Origin: Streptomyces sp. XY006
GTDB taxonomy: Bacteria > Actinomycetota > Actinomycetes > Streptomycetales > Streptomycetaceae
DNA: 64,000 nucleotides
Reading direction: 5' to 3'
Assembly (NCBI RefSeq): GCF_002237655.1
Contig: NZ_NOKT01000017.1
Location: 62,001 to 126,000 of the forward strand
How positions within the stretch are numbered: the stretch's first letter is position 1; the number at the start of each line of letters is the position of its first letter. The translations under genes were made by a program, and so were the position numbers. Of the stretch, positions 43,207 through 52,056 are shown one piece after another. Under the pieces are notes generated by a model, which worked only from the letters and a program-made list of their open reading frames with translations, searched no databases and was not told the DNA's origin.

Positions 43207-45015
43207 TCACCACCGGGCGGCTTCCGGACCGCGTCGGCTCCACGCGGACGCTGACGACAGGCCGAACGCCGTCTCCACCAGGGCGACATGGCTGAACGCC
43301 TTTGGTGCGTTGCCCAGTTGGCGACCGGCGTGCGGGTCCCACTGCTCGGACAGCAGCCCGACGTCGTTGCGGACGGCGAGGACCCGTTCGAAGGCGTCCC
43401 GGGCCTGTTGCCTGTGTCCCGTGGCGGCGAGCGCGTCGGCGTACCACAGCGAGCAGGAGACGAACGCGCCCTCGGCGCCGTCCGCTCGGTCCGGTCCCCC
43501 GTCCCCGTCGTAGCGCCGGAGGAATCCGCCGTGCCCGAGCCGGCCCAGGGCCCGTACCGTGCCGCGCACCCGCTCGTCTCGGCCCGGCAGGAAGCCGACC
43601 CGGGGGATGAGCAGTGCCGAGGAGTCCAGGCCGGGGGCGCCGTAGGACTGCACGAAGGACCGCTGGGCGGTGTCCCAGCCCTCCCGGCACACCTGCCGGT
43701 GCACCTCGTCGCGCATCGCCCGCCACTGTCCCGAGGAGCCGTTGCGTCCGAGCAGTTCGCCCATGCGCACGGCGCGGTCGGCGGCCACCCACACCATGAC
43801 CTTGGAGTGGACGAACTGGCGGCGCGGGCCGCTCACCTGCCACAGCCCCTGGTCCGGTTCCCGCCAGTGCCGCAGCAGGAACCCCATGAGCGACTCGACC
43901 AGTTCCCAGACGTGGGCCGGCATCGGGATCCCCGCGCGCAGGGACAGCCACAGTGTGTCCATGACCTCGCCGTACACGTCCAGTTGGAAGAAGCCCACCG
44001 AGGTGCCGAACCGCACGGGCCGGGAGCCCTCGTAGCCCGACAGCCAGGGCGCCTCGGTCTCCGGCAGCAGCCGCTGGCCCTTCACGCCGTAGACGGACTG
44101 CAGGTCGGCGGGGTCGCCGGCGACGGTGCGCACGAGCCAGTCGAGCCAGGCGGTGGCCTCGTCCCGGTAGCCGCTGCGCAGCAGGCACGACAGGGTCCGG
44201 GTGGAGTCGCGCAGCCAGCAGAACCGGGAGTCCCAGTTGGACGCGCCGCCGATGGTGCCGGGCAGCGAGGTGGTGGGCGCGGCGACGATGGCGCCCGTCG
44301 GGGCGTACGTGAGGGCCTTGAGCGTGATGAGGGACCGCACCACGGCCTCCCGCCACGGCCCCTGGTAGCGGCACTTCCCGGCCCAGCGGCGCCAGAAGTC
44401 GACGGTCTCCTTCAGGGCGGTCTCCGCGGGGACGGACAGGGGCGAGGGGGGCGCGGGCCGGTGGGAGGGCGTCCACCCCAGGGTGAGGGCCAGCCGGCGC
44501 CCGGCGGTGACGGTGAACTCCCAGACGGTGGCGTCCTCGTCGCCCCGGTCCCGCACCGGGCCGTCGCTGCCGAGCCAGACAGCGTCCGGGCCGGCGACCG
44601 CGACGGTGCAGTGGCCGACGTCCCGGACCCAGGGCACGACCCGGCCCTGGTGGAAGCGGAGCCGCAGTTCACTGCGCAGGTCCACCGTGCCCGACACGCC
44701 CTCGACCAGGCGGACGATGCAGGGCACGTCGGCACGGGGCGGCATGAAGTCGATGACGCGCGCGGTTCCGGTGGGGGTCCGCCACAGGGAGTCCATGACC
44801 AGCGTGTCGGCACGGTAGGAGCGGCGCGCGCAGGTGCCGCCGGAGACCGGGGCGAGACGCCAGCGTCCGTTGTCCTGCCCGCCCAGCAGGGCCGCCAGAC
44901 AGGCCGGGGAGTCGAAGCGGGGCAAGCAGAGCCAGTCGACCGACCCGTCCCGGCCGACCATGGCGGCCGTCTCCAGATCACTGATGAGGGCGTAATCCTC
45001 GATGGGTGCATTCAT
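43207..45015 (-). CDS. Glycoside hydrolase family 15-like protein
   Basis: 602-residue protein of the bacterial GH15 glucoamylase/trehalase family: an N-terminal beta-sandwich (IEDYALISDLETAAMVGRDG) and an (alpha/alpha)6 barrel with GGASNWDSRFCWLRDS and LGNAPKAFSHVALV. The position usually occupied by the catalytic acid (GIWEVRG in relatives) reads GLWQVSG, so Gln393 replaces Glu; the second Glu region LLSEQWDP keeps its Glu. It may be inactive or altered. No signal peptide, so cytosolic; trehalose or alpha-glucan is the usual substrate. It is convergent with the c-di-GMP gene and divergent from the glycosyltransferase operon. Confidence 0.88.
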   Translation of the reverse strand: MNAPIEDYALISDLETAAMVGRDGSVDWLCLPRFDSPACLAALLGGQDNGRWRLAPVSGGTCARRSYRADTLVMDSLWRTPTGTARVIDFMPPRADVPCIVRLVEGVSGTVDLRSELRLRFHQGRVVPWVRDVGHCTVAVAGPDAVWLGSDGPVRDRGDEDATVWEFTVTAGRRLALTLGWTPSHRPAPPSPLSVPAETALKETVDFWRRWAGKCRYQGPWREAVVRSLITLKALTYAPTGAIVAAPTTSLPGTIGGASNWDSRFCWLRDSTRTLSCLLRSGYRDEATAWLDWLVRTVAGDPADLQSVYGVKGQRLLPETEAPWLSGYEGSRPVRFGTSVGFFQLDVYGEVMDTLWLSLRAGIPMPAHVWELVESLMGFLLRHWREPDQGLWQVSGPRRQFVHSKVMVWVAADRAVRMGELLGRNGSSGQWRAMRDEVHRQVCREGWDTAQRSFVQSYGAPGLDSSALLIPRVGFLPGRDERVRGTVRALGRLGHGGFLRRYDGDGGPDRADGAEGAFVSCSLWYADALAATGHRQQARDAFERVLAVRNDVGLLSEQWDPHAGRQLGNAPKAFSHVALVETAFGLSSASAWSRRGPEAARW

Positions 45016-45120
45016 GATCGCGGGCTACGCCGTCGTGCACTTTGCCGCTTCCAGCCTACGCCGGTCACCGCGTTCGAGACAGGGCCCCGGCCAGGGAGAA
45101 CACCGGAGAACGCCTACCTC

Positions 45121-45175
45121 TTGACCTGGGGAGCAAATCGGGCAATATGTACGTATACGCCGTAAATATATGGCG
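45121..45175 (+). promoter_or_regulatory. Promoter and 18-bp palindromic operator of glycosyltransferase operon (copy B)
   Basis: TTGACC (45121-45126), AT-rich -10 region around AATATG (45144-45149), TACGTATA (45150-45157) and the palindrome CGCCGTA-AATA-TATGGCG (45158-45175; 6 of 7 arm pairs). From TACRTATA through the palindrome, 22 of 26 positions equal copy A at 38723-38748, and the -35 to palindrome distance is 37 versus 40 bp. It lies ~40 bp before the first glycosyltransferase ATG. Confidence 0.75.
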
Positions 45176-45215
45176 TCTTCTCTCCGGAGACGCTCCACCG
45201 GAGGACACCGGCATC

Positions 45216-46043
45216 ATGAAGATCAAGCATCACCCGCCCGAGCACCCCTCCTTCGTCACGCAGACCGACGGCGACGGCTCCGCGTCCCCGGGCCGGGCCG
45301 CCCATCCCCTGCGCCGGGCCGGGGACCGCCCCCCGCCCCGGGCGACGGTGAGTCTGGTCGTCCCGGCCCGCAATGAAGCACGCAACATCCCCTGGGTCTT
45401 CGAACAGATCCCGGACTGCGTCGACGAGGTCATCCTGGTCGACGGGGACTCCGTCGACTCCACGGTGCACATGGCGACCCGGTGCCTGCCGACGGTCCGC
45501 CACGTCGAGCAGAGCGGCCCGGGCAAGGGGAACGCTCTGCGCACCGGCTTCCTCTCCGCGACCGGCGACTACATCGTGATGATCGACGCGGACGGCAGCA
45601 TGCTGCCCGGGGAGATTCCGCACTACCTGCACTTCCTCGACAACGGCTTCGACTTCGTCAAGGGCTCCAGGTTCATCGCCGGCGGCGGCTCGCTCGACAT
45701 CACCCCCATCCGCAGGCTCGGCAACCTGGTGCTCCTGGCCGCCGTCAACCACCTCTACGACGCGAAGCTGACGGACCTGTGCTACGGGTTCTGCGCCTTC
45801 CGCCGCGACTTCCTCGACGACCTCGACCTGCACTCGTCCGGCTTCGAGATCGAGACCGAGATGATCGCCCACGCCCTGCGCTCGGGCCTGCGCATCGCCG
45901 AGGTCCCGAGCCTCGAACTGCCGCGGCGCAGCGGGCATTCCAACCTGCACGCGATATCCGACGGCCGACGGGTGCTGCGCACCCTCCTCTCCGAGCGGCC
46001 CGGGGCCCGGTCAGCCGCGCCGGCCCGGCGGAGCCCGGCATGA
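45216..46043 (+). CDS. GT2 family glycosyltransferase (DPM1/polyprenyl-phosphate type)
   Basis: 275-residue GT-A fold transferase. SLVVPARNEARNIPWVFEQIP and VILVDGDSVDST bind the nucleotide, and MIDADGSMLPGEI holds the DxD-like metal motif. CYGFCAFRR and FEIETEM are typical of dolichol/polyprenyl-phosphate sugar transferases. No membrane helix is seen. The ATG at 45216 follows GGAGG at a rather long 11 nt. First gene of a five-gene, tightly overlapping operon; it may load the lipid carrier or start the polymer unit. Confidence 0.92.
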   Translation: MKIKHHPPEHPSFVTQTDGDGSASPGRAAHPLRRAGDRPPPRATVSLVVPARNEARNIPWVFEQIPDCVDEVILVDGDSVDSTVHMATRCLPTVRHVEQSGPGKGNALRTGFLSATGDYIVMIDADGSMLPGEIPHYLHFLDNGFDFVKGSRFIAGGGSLDITPIRRLGNLVLLAAVNHLYDAKLTDLCYGFCAFRRDFLDDLDLHSSGFEIETEMIAHALRSGLRIAEVPSLELPRRSGHSNLHAISDGRRVLRTLLSERPGARSAAPARRSPA

Positions 46044-47320
46044 GTGTCACCCGCGGGGCCCCGGCCGCCCCTCGCACGGCGGCGGACAGCGGCCCTGCGG
46101 CGGTGGCGTACGCGCCGGTCCGGGTCGTCGACATGGACCTGACGCGGCCCTGCGAGTTCCGTCCGCCCGGAGGGATGGGGCCGATTCACCCCACCGCGCC
46201 GGTGCTGGCCCTGGTGCGACTGCGCGGCCGGCCCGTGGGCCTGGTCGGCGCGGCCGACGGCACCACCCCCGAGGAGCTGTGGCGGACGGTGGCGGACACG
46301 GCCCGGCGGCGGTTCCCGCTGCCCCGTGCCGCCTTCCCCGCCGCCCGGGCGGTCGCGCCGGCCTCGCCGTCCATCAGCGTGGTCGTCGCGACGCACGACC
46401 GGCCCGAGATGCTCGGCGCGTGCCTGGACTCCCTGCTGCGGGTGGAGTACCCGGACTTTGAAGTGATCGTCGTGGACAACGCCCCGGGCGACGACGCGGC
46501 CGAGCGGCTGGTCCGGGACGCCTACGGCGGACGGGTCCGCTACGTACGGGAGCCGGTGGCGGGCCTGGCGCACGCGCACAACCGGGGACTGGCCGCCGCC
46601 CGCGGCGGGATCGCCGCTTTCACGGACGACGACACCCTGGTCGACCCGGGCTGGCTCGCAGCGCTGGCGGAAGGCTTCGCCCGGGACCCCGGCATCGGCT
46701 GCGTGACCGGCCTCATCGTCCCGGCCGAACTGGAGACGGCGGCCCAGGCGGCCCTGGAACAGCACGGCGGCTTCGCCAAGGGGTACACGCCCCGCGTCTG
46801 GTCGCTGCGCCACCCGCCGCGGGACCCGCTGTTCCCCTTCACCACGGGACGCTGCGGCTCGGGTACCAACATGGCCTTCCGGGTCGCCACCCTGCGGGCA
46901 CTGGGCGGCTTCGATCCGGCCACGGGCACCGGGACCCCGGCCCGCGGCGGGGACGACCTGCTCGCCTTCTTCCGGGTGCTGACCGCGGGTCAGGCACTGG
47001 CCTACCAGCCGGACGCGCTCGTCTGGCACCGCCACCGCCGCACCCAGGACGCCCTGCGCGCGCAGGCGTTCGGCTACGGAGCCGGGCTCGGCGCGTACCT
47101 CACCGGCGCCCTGGTGAACGAACCCCGGATGATTCCGGCCCTGCTGCGCAGGCTGCCGCTGGGCATCCGGTACGCCCTGGCCCAGGCGCGCCGCAAGGCC
47201 GAGGCGGAGACGGACACCGCGCGGTCCCGCCGGCTCGCCCTGCTGGAGCTGCGCGGGCTGCTGTACGGGCCGGTCGGCTATCTGCGCAGCCGCCGCCGAA
47301 ACCGCGGCAGCCGGCACTGA
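46040..47320 (+). CDS. GT2 family glycosyltransferase
   Basis: 426-residue glycosyltransferase. The first ~110 residues have no recognised domain; the catalytic domain begins SISVVVATHDRPEMLGACLDSLL, with VIVVDNAPGDD and the metal motif FTDDDTLVDP. Acceptor-side motifs include GTNMAFR and RGGDDLLAFFR. The C-terminus is basic and partly hydrophobic, probably membrane-associated. ATGA overlap with the previous gene. The linkage made is unknown. Confidence 0.92.
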   Translation: MSVTRGAPAAPRTAADSGPAAVAYAPVRVVDMDLTRPCEFRPPGGMGPIHPTAPVLALVRLRGRPVGLVGAADGTTPEELWRTVADTARRRFPLPRAAFPAARAVAPASPSISVVVATHDRPEMLGACLDSLLRVEYPDFEVIVVDNAPGDDAAERLVRDAYGGRVRYVREPVAGLAHAHNRGLAAARGGIAAFTDDDTLVDPGWLAALAEGFARDPGIGCVTGLIVPAELETAAQAALEQHGGFAKGYTPRVWSLRHPPRDPLFPFTTGRCGSGTNMAFRVATLRALGGFDPATGTGTPARGGDDLLAFFRVLTAGQALAYQPDALVWHRHRRTQDALRAQAFGYGAGLGAYLTGALVNEPRMIPALLRRLPLGIRYALAQARRKAEAETDTARSRRLALLELRGLLYGPVGYLRSRRRNRGSRH

Positions 47321-47329
47321 GGAGTGAGC

Positions 47330-48700
47330 GTGTACACGGCCCAGGAGCCGGTCGACCGGACCGAGGACACGGGTACGCCCGCTCGGGGACGGTCGCTGAC
47401 CACGGTGGTGCGCACCGGCGTCGCCCGCGTCCTGCCCAGCGAGCCCCTGGTGCGCAACGGCCATCTGCTGGCGATCAGTTCGCTGGTCAACGCGGGAGTC
47501 GGCGCGGTCTTCTGGCTGTTCGCCACCCACTGGTACGACGACGAGGTCGTGGGCGTGAGCTACTCCGCCCTGTCCGCGTCCCTGCTCCTGGCCAACATCG
47601 GCCAGCTCAACCTGAACGACTTCCTGATCCGGTTCCTGCCCTGCTCCGGCCGGCAGACCCGGAAGCTGCTGCTCACCTGCTACGCGGTGACCGCCTCGTG
47701 GAGCGCCCTGGTCTGCCTCGTCTTCGTGCTCCTCGTGCCCGCCATCTCACCGGAACTGGCGTTCCTGCGGGACCCCCTGGTCGCCGTCTGGTTCGTGGCG
47801 GCGACCGCCGCGTACACCATCTTCGTCCTGCAGGACGGGGCGTTGACGGCGATGCGCCGGCCCGGCTGGGTCGTGGCCGAGAACATGGTCTTCGCCTTCG
47901 TCAAGATCCTGCTCCTGGCGGGCGGTGCCTTCCTCGCCCTGCGGACCGGGATCCTGCTCTCCTGGGCGGGAGCCCTGCTCGTCTCCCTCCTCGTCGCCAA
48001 CTACCTCCTGCTGCGGCGGGCGGTGCCGCGCCACGAGCGGGAGAACCCCGACGCCGTGCGTCCGCCGCGGCTGCTGAGCTACGCGGCGGCCGACTACACG
48101 GGCAGCCTGTTCCGCATGGCCGCGTACACGCTCGTGCCCCTGATGGTGCTGAACGCCCTCGGAGCGGAGCAGAGCGCCTACTTCTCACTCGCCTGGATCA
48201 TCGGCTACGTGCTGTTCCTGGTGGTGCGCAACATGGGCAGCTCGCTGGTGGTCGAGGTGGTGCGCCGCCCCGAACGGCTGGCGGAGCACGGGCTGCGGGT
48301 GCTGCGCCACTCCGGGATGATGCTGGCCGCCGGTGTCGCCGTGATCGTCGCGGGCGCTCCGTGGATCCTGGAGCTGTTCGGGCCCGGCTACGCCGAGCAC
48401 GGCACGACCCCGCTGCGGCTGCTGGCCCTCGCCGCCCTGCCCAACCTGGTGTTCAGCGTGGCCGTGGACGTGCTGCGGGCCCAGCGCCGCATGCGCCTGG
48501 TGGTCGGGCTCCAGATCGCCCTGTGCGTGCTGGTCCTCGGGCTGGTCCAGCTGCTGCTGCCGGTGCTCGGGGTGACGGGCGCCGGTGTCGCCTGGCTGGC
48601 GGCGGAGTGCCTGATCGCCACGCCCCTGCTCGTCCGGCGGTCCCGCTGGCTGGTCGCCGCCCCCGGGAGCACGGGCATGACCTCCGGGAGAACGTCATGA
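47330..48700 (+). CDS. Polysaccharide flippase (MOP/Wzx-like membrane protein)
   Basis: 456-residue protein with about 12-14 hydrophobic segments and the general look of MOP-superfamily lipid-linked oligosaccharide flippases (LLAISSLVNAGVGAVFWLFAT; LSYAAADYTGSLFRMAAYTLVP). The GTG at 47330 is preferred over one at 47324 because GAGGAG lies 5-6 nt upstream of it. It sits between glycosyltransferases, as expected for the exporter of a lipid-linked repeat unit. Confidence 0.88.
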   Translation: MYTAQEPVDRTEDTGTPARGRSLTTVVRTGVARVLPSEPLVRNGHLLAISSLVNAGVGAVFWLFATHWYDDEVVGVSYSALSASLLLANIGQLNLNDFLIRFLPCSGRQTRKLLLTCYAVTASWSALVCLVFVLLVPAISPELAFLRDPLVAVWFVAATAAYTIFVLQDGALTAMRRPGWVVAENMVFAFVKILLLAGGAFLALRTGILLSWAGALLVSLLVANYLLLRRAVPRHERENPDAVRPPRLLSYAAADYTGSLFRMAAYTLVPLMVLNALGAEQSAYFSLAWIIGYVLFLVVRNMGSSLVVEVVRRPERLAEHGLRVLRHSGMMLAAGVAVIVAGAPWILELFGPGYAEHGTTPLRLLALAALPNLVFSVAVDVLRAQRRMRLVVGLQIALCVLVLGLVQLLLPVLGVTGAGVAWLAAECLIATPLLVRRSRWLVAAPGSTGMTSGRTS

Positions 48701-49686
48701 ACTCCGCACCGAGCCTCTCGGTCGTCGTGTGCGCCTACACGGTCGACCGCTGGGAGGATCTGCAGGCCGCCCTGGTCTCCGTCCAGTCCCAGCGCCGTCC
48801 ACCCGAGGACATCGTGCTGGTCGTCGACCACTGCCCCGAACTGCAGCGGCTGGCCGACCGCATGCTGCACGGTGTCCGGGTGCTGCCCAACCAGCGGCGC
48901 AAAGGCCTGTCCGGCGCCCGGAACACCGGCGTCGAGGCGGCCTCCGGGGACGTGGTGGCCTTCCTCGACGACGACGCGGCCGCTCACCCGTCCTGGACGG
49001 AACGCCTGCTGAACGACTACCGCGACCCCGATGTCGTCGGGGTGGGCGGGCTCGTCGTCCCGTGGTGGGAGACGGAGCGACCCGCCTGGTTCCCCCCGGA
49101 GTTCGACTGGGTGGTCGGCTGCTCGTACCGCGGGCTGCCCGAAGAGCCCGCGCCGGTAAGGAACTTCATCGGGGCGAACATGTCGTTCCGCAAGGACGCG
49201 CTCCGCGCGGCCGGTGGCTTCCGGACGGACCTGGGACGGGTGGGGGCGCGGCCCCTGGGCTGCGAGGAGACGGAACTGTGCCTGCGCATCACCTCCCGCC
49301 GCCCGGGCGCCGTCCTGCTCCACGACCCCTCGGCCGCCGTCCGGCACCGGGTCCCCGCCGCACGCGCCACCTGGTCCTACTTCCGGGCGCGCTGCTACGC
49401 CGAGGGGCTCTCCAAGGCCCTGGTGGCCCGCTACGGCGACGGCTCCGCCGCCCTGTCCAGCGAGCGGGTCTACCTCACCTCGACCCTCCCGCGCGCCTTC
49501 CGGGAGGCTCTGCACCCGGGCCGGCCCGCCCCGGCCCGTACCGCCCTCGCCCTGGCTCTCGGCGTGGGTGCCACCTTCCTGGGGTACGCCGTGGGTTCGG
49601 TGCGCGCCCGGCGCTCCGCCGTCCGCTCTCCCCGCCGTCCGGCCGAACCGCCCTCCCTCGGGCCCGTGCAGGGGAGCCCGGCATGA
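48697..49686 (+). CDS. GT2 family glycosyltransferase
   Basis: 329-residue GT-A transferase: LSVVVCAYTVDRWEDLQAAL, IVLVVDHCPEL and FLDDDAAAHPSW (DxD). FIGANMSFRK and GCEETELCLRI are acceptor/base motifs of the family. A hydrophobic stretch near the C-terminus (TALALALGVGATFLGYAVG) may anchor it to the membrane. ATGA overlap with the flippase gene. Confidence 0.92.
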   Translation: MNSAPSLSVVVCAYTVDRWEDLQAALVSVQSQRRPPEDIVLVVDHCPELQRLADRMLHGVRVLPNQRRKGLSGARNTGVEAASGDVVAFLDDDAAAHPSWTERLLNDYRDPDVVGVGGLVVPWWETERPAWFPPEFDWVVGCSYRGLPEEPAPVRNFIGANMSFRKDALRAAGGFRTDLGRVGARPLGCEETELCLRITSRRPGAVLLHDPSAAVRHRVPAARATWSYFRARCYAEGLSKALVARYGDGSAALSSERVYLTSTLPRAFREALHPGRPAPARTALALALGVGATFLGYAVGSVRARRSAVRSPRRPAEPPSLGPVQGSPA

Positions 49687-50504
49687 CGTATCAGCCCGTC
49701 CCCGTCTTCGTGTACCACTCCGTGTCGGCGGACCCGCCCTCGTGGATCGCCCCGTTCACGGTGAGCCCGCGGGTCTTCGCCGAGCAGCTCGGCCTCATCG
49801 AGGACCGCGGTCTCATCGTCGTCCCGTTGCGGCGCCTGGTCGACGCGCTGCGCGGCGGTCCGCCGCTGCCGGCCCGGTCGGCCGTGCTCACCTTCGACGA
49901 CGGGTTCGCCGACTTCCACGCCACCGTGGCGCCGCTGCTCGCCGCCCGGGGCCTGCCCGCGACCCTGTATGTCACCACGGGCGCGCTGGGCGGAGCGTCC
50001 CGGTCACCGGAGCACGGCAGTCTCCTCCCGCCCGCCCCGATGCTGACCTGGCGTCAGGTGCGGGAGCTGGACGCGTGCGTCGAGATCGGCGGTCACACCC
50101 GGACCCATCCGCAGCTGGACGCCCTGCCCCGGCGGGCCGCCCGGGAGGAGATCGAGGGCTGCAAGGCCCGGCTGGAGGACGCCCTCGGGCACCCCGTGGA
50201 CGCCTTCGCCTATCCCCACGGCTACAGCGACCGCGTGGTCCGTCACCTGGTGGAGGAAGCGGGCTGGACCTCGGCGACCGCCGTCCGGTACGGCTTCAGC
50301 TCCGTCGCGGACGAAGTGCTGCGCATCGCCCGGCTGATGGTGCGCGCCGACACCTCGCGGGGCCGCTTCCTGGCCTGGGCGCAGGGGACGGGCGCACCGG
50401 TGGCGCCCTTCCCCGAAGGGGCCCGGACCAGGGCCTGGCGCGGCTACCGGCGACTGCGGGCCGGCCTCGACCACCCCTATGCGGCGCTGACGCCCTCCCG
50501 TTGA
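49683..50504 (+). CDS. Polysaccharide deacetylase (NodB/CE4 family)
   Basis: 273-residue CE4 deacetylase. The catalytic Asp motif LTFDDGFADF, the metal-binding HTRTH (in IGGHTRTHPQL) and FAYPHG are intact, so it should remove N- or O-acetyl groups from a sugar polymer or lipid-linked unit. It lacks a signal peptide, so may act inside the cell. ATGA overlap with the upstream glycosyltransferase; last gene of the plus operon, closed by a hairpin. Confidence 0.92.
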   Translation: MTYQPVPVFVYHSVSADPPSWIAPFTVSPRVFAEQLGLIEDRGLIVVPLRRLVDALRGGPPLPARSAVLTFDDGFADFHATVAPLLAARGLPATLYVTTGALGGASRSPEHGSLLPPAPMLTWRQVRELDACVEIGGHTRTHPQLDALPRRAAREEIEGCKARLEDALGHPVDAFAYPHGYSDRVVRHLVEEAGWTSATAVRYGFSSVADEVLRIARLMVRADTSRGRFLAWAQGTGAPVAPFPEGARTRAWRGYRRLRAGLDHPYAALTPSR

Positions 50505-50529
50505 CCGGCCCGGCCTCGGCAGGGGCCGG
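50505..50529. terminator. GC hairpin between convergent operons
   Basis: CCGGCCC (50505-50511) pairs with GGGCCGG (50523-50529) around an 11-nt loop. It begins right after the deacetylase stop and ends 3 bp before the GH16 stop, so it probably serves both strands. Confidence 0.55.
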
Positions 50530-50531
50530 CC

Positions 50532-51356
50532 CTACTGCTGCCAGACGCGCACCCAGTCCACCGTCATCACGGCGGAGTCGACCGACGCGGGCGGGGACCC
50601 GGGCACTCCCACGGCCAGGTTGATCAGAATTTCCATGGGCACGTGCGGGATCCGCTCGGGCTCGGTCACGCGGAACCTGCGGACACCGTCGACGTACCAG
50701 CTCACCTCGTCGGAGGTCCAAAGCATGGCGAAGACGTGATGTCGCTCCGGGAACGGGACGGGCCCGAACATGCCCCGCGCCCGCTGGTCGCCCTCCGGAC
50801 TGCGCCAGTGCACGTACATCATGACCCGGTCGGTGCGCTCGAGGAACTCCATGATGTCCAGCTCGGGCGGTGTGAACCTGGACGCCGGCATCATCCAGAA
50901 CGCGGGGAACATCCCCTCCTGGGCGGGGATGCGGACGGACGCCTCGAAGTATCCGTACGTGAACACGTGCCGGGGTTCGCCGTACCAGTCGTCCCGGCCC
51001 GTCGAGATCATGCCGGACCGCCACGGGTAGGTCCGGTCGTCGCTGCCGCGGGTGGAGCGCCGCTCGGCGCTCAGGCGCAGCCGCCCGTCGCCGACGGAGA
51101 CCTGACCGGGCAGGTACCACTGCTTCTCGTCGTTGCCGCTGTTGGTGCAGCCGTCGTCGTTCCAGTCGTAACAGGTCGCCCAGCGGTCCGTGTCGAGTTC
51201 GGAGCCGTCGAACTCGTCGCTGAACGTGAGGTTCCAGTCCTGCGGCACGGGCCGCGGCCTGGGGGGCGGCTCCGCGTCGGTGGCGCCGCACCCCGCGGCC
51301 AGCACCAGCGTCGTCGCCAGAGCGGTCAGGGCGGCTGCCAGCCGTCGCGCCGGCAC
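50532..51356 (-). CDS. GH16 family beta-glucanase-like lipoprotein
   Basis: 274-residue secreted lipoprotein: signal segment with lipobox LAAGC (Cys23), then a GH16 jelly roll (LTFSDEFDGSELDTDRWATC) with the catalytic motif ELDIMEFLE, where both Glu and the Asp are intact, and WYVDGVRRFRV further on. Family members cut beta-1,3/1,4-glucans or galactans. The GTG at 51356 is 4 bp after the preceding gene's stop, with GGCGG upstream. Its place in the polymer cluster suggests trimming or release of the exported polymer at the cell surface. Confidence 0.9.
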   Translation of the reverse strand: MPARRLAAALTALATTLVLAAGCGATDAEPPPRPRPVPQDWNLTFSDEFDGSELDTDRWATCYDWNDDGCTNSGNDEKQWYLPGQVSVGDGRLRLSAERRSTRGSDDRTYPWRSGMISTGRDDWYGEPRHVFTYGYFEASVRIPAQEGMFPAFWMMPASRFTPPELDIMEFLERTDRVMMYVHWRSPEGDQRARGMFGPVPFPERHHVFAMLWTSDEVSWYVDGVRRFRVTEPERIPHVPMEILINLAVGVPGSPPASVDSAVMTVDWVRVWQQ

Positions 51357-51360
51357 GGGG

Positions 51361-52056
51361 CTACCGCCGTTTCCCGGCCGCGAGGGCGGCGGTGAGGCGG
51401 CGGACGGCGGAAGTGATGCCGGAGAGCGAGCGCCACAGCGGCCCGAGTCCGGGGGCCGTGGCGAGAGCGGGGAAGCACAGGCCGGCCGTCGAGGACTCGA
51501 ACCCGGAGAACAGCGGGCCCCCGGGCCGGTCCGGCTTGTGCGCAGCGCCGGGTCGTCCGCCCGATGCCGAACGGGCCGTGACGTCCGGAGCGTGACCGGT
51601 GTCCGTCGTGGGACCGGGCCGGGCGAGAGGTTCCGGCGGCCTGCCGTCCGGTCCGGCACGTTCTGCCGGGGGCCGGCGGCGGCCCGGTGCGGGCAGCAGG
51701 GCCAGCACCGACGTCATGGCCGCCAGCGTGACCAGCACGCGTGTGGTGGTGAAGGAACCGCTGAGGTAGTACGGCTCCACCGCCAGGACCGCCAGGCACA
51801 GACTGAGCAGCACGGCAAGGAACACGGTCTCCACGACGGACGGCCAGCCCCGGTCGTGCCAGGGTGTCGGCCTGGTCCATCGCGTGGCGGCGGCCCCCGG
51901 GCACAGCAGCAGGAACACGCACACGATCAGCAGACGCGGTACGCCCGCGTCCGGCAGGGCCAGGGTCGCGGCGAGCGCGAGCCAGCCGGACAGGGCGAGC
52001 GCGAGGCGCAGCGGCCATCTCCAGCGCGCCGGGACGCCCATGGGAGGCGTGCTCAT
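51361..52056 (-). CDS. Small integral membrane protein of the polysaccharide cluster
   Basis: 231-residue hypothetical protein. Four hydrophobic helices occupy residues ~12-125, followed by a long Pro/Arg-rich, disordered C-terminus. The ATG at 52056 follows AAGGAGG and overlaps the stop of the large membrane protein (ATGA), so the two are coupled and probably form a complex. No family recognised. Confidence 0.75.
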   Translation of the reverse strand: MSTPPMGVPARWRWPLRLALALSGWLALAATLALPDAGVPRLLIVCVFLLLCPGAAATRWTRPTPWHDRGWPSVVETVFLAVLLSLCLAVLAVEPYYLSGSFTTTRVLVTLAAMTSVLALLPAPGRRRPPAERAGPDGRPPEPLARPGPTTDTGHAPDVTARSASGGRPGAAHKPDRPGGPLFSGFESSTAGLCFPALATAPGLGPLWRSLSGITSAVRRLTAALAAGKRR

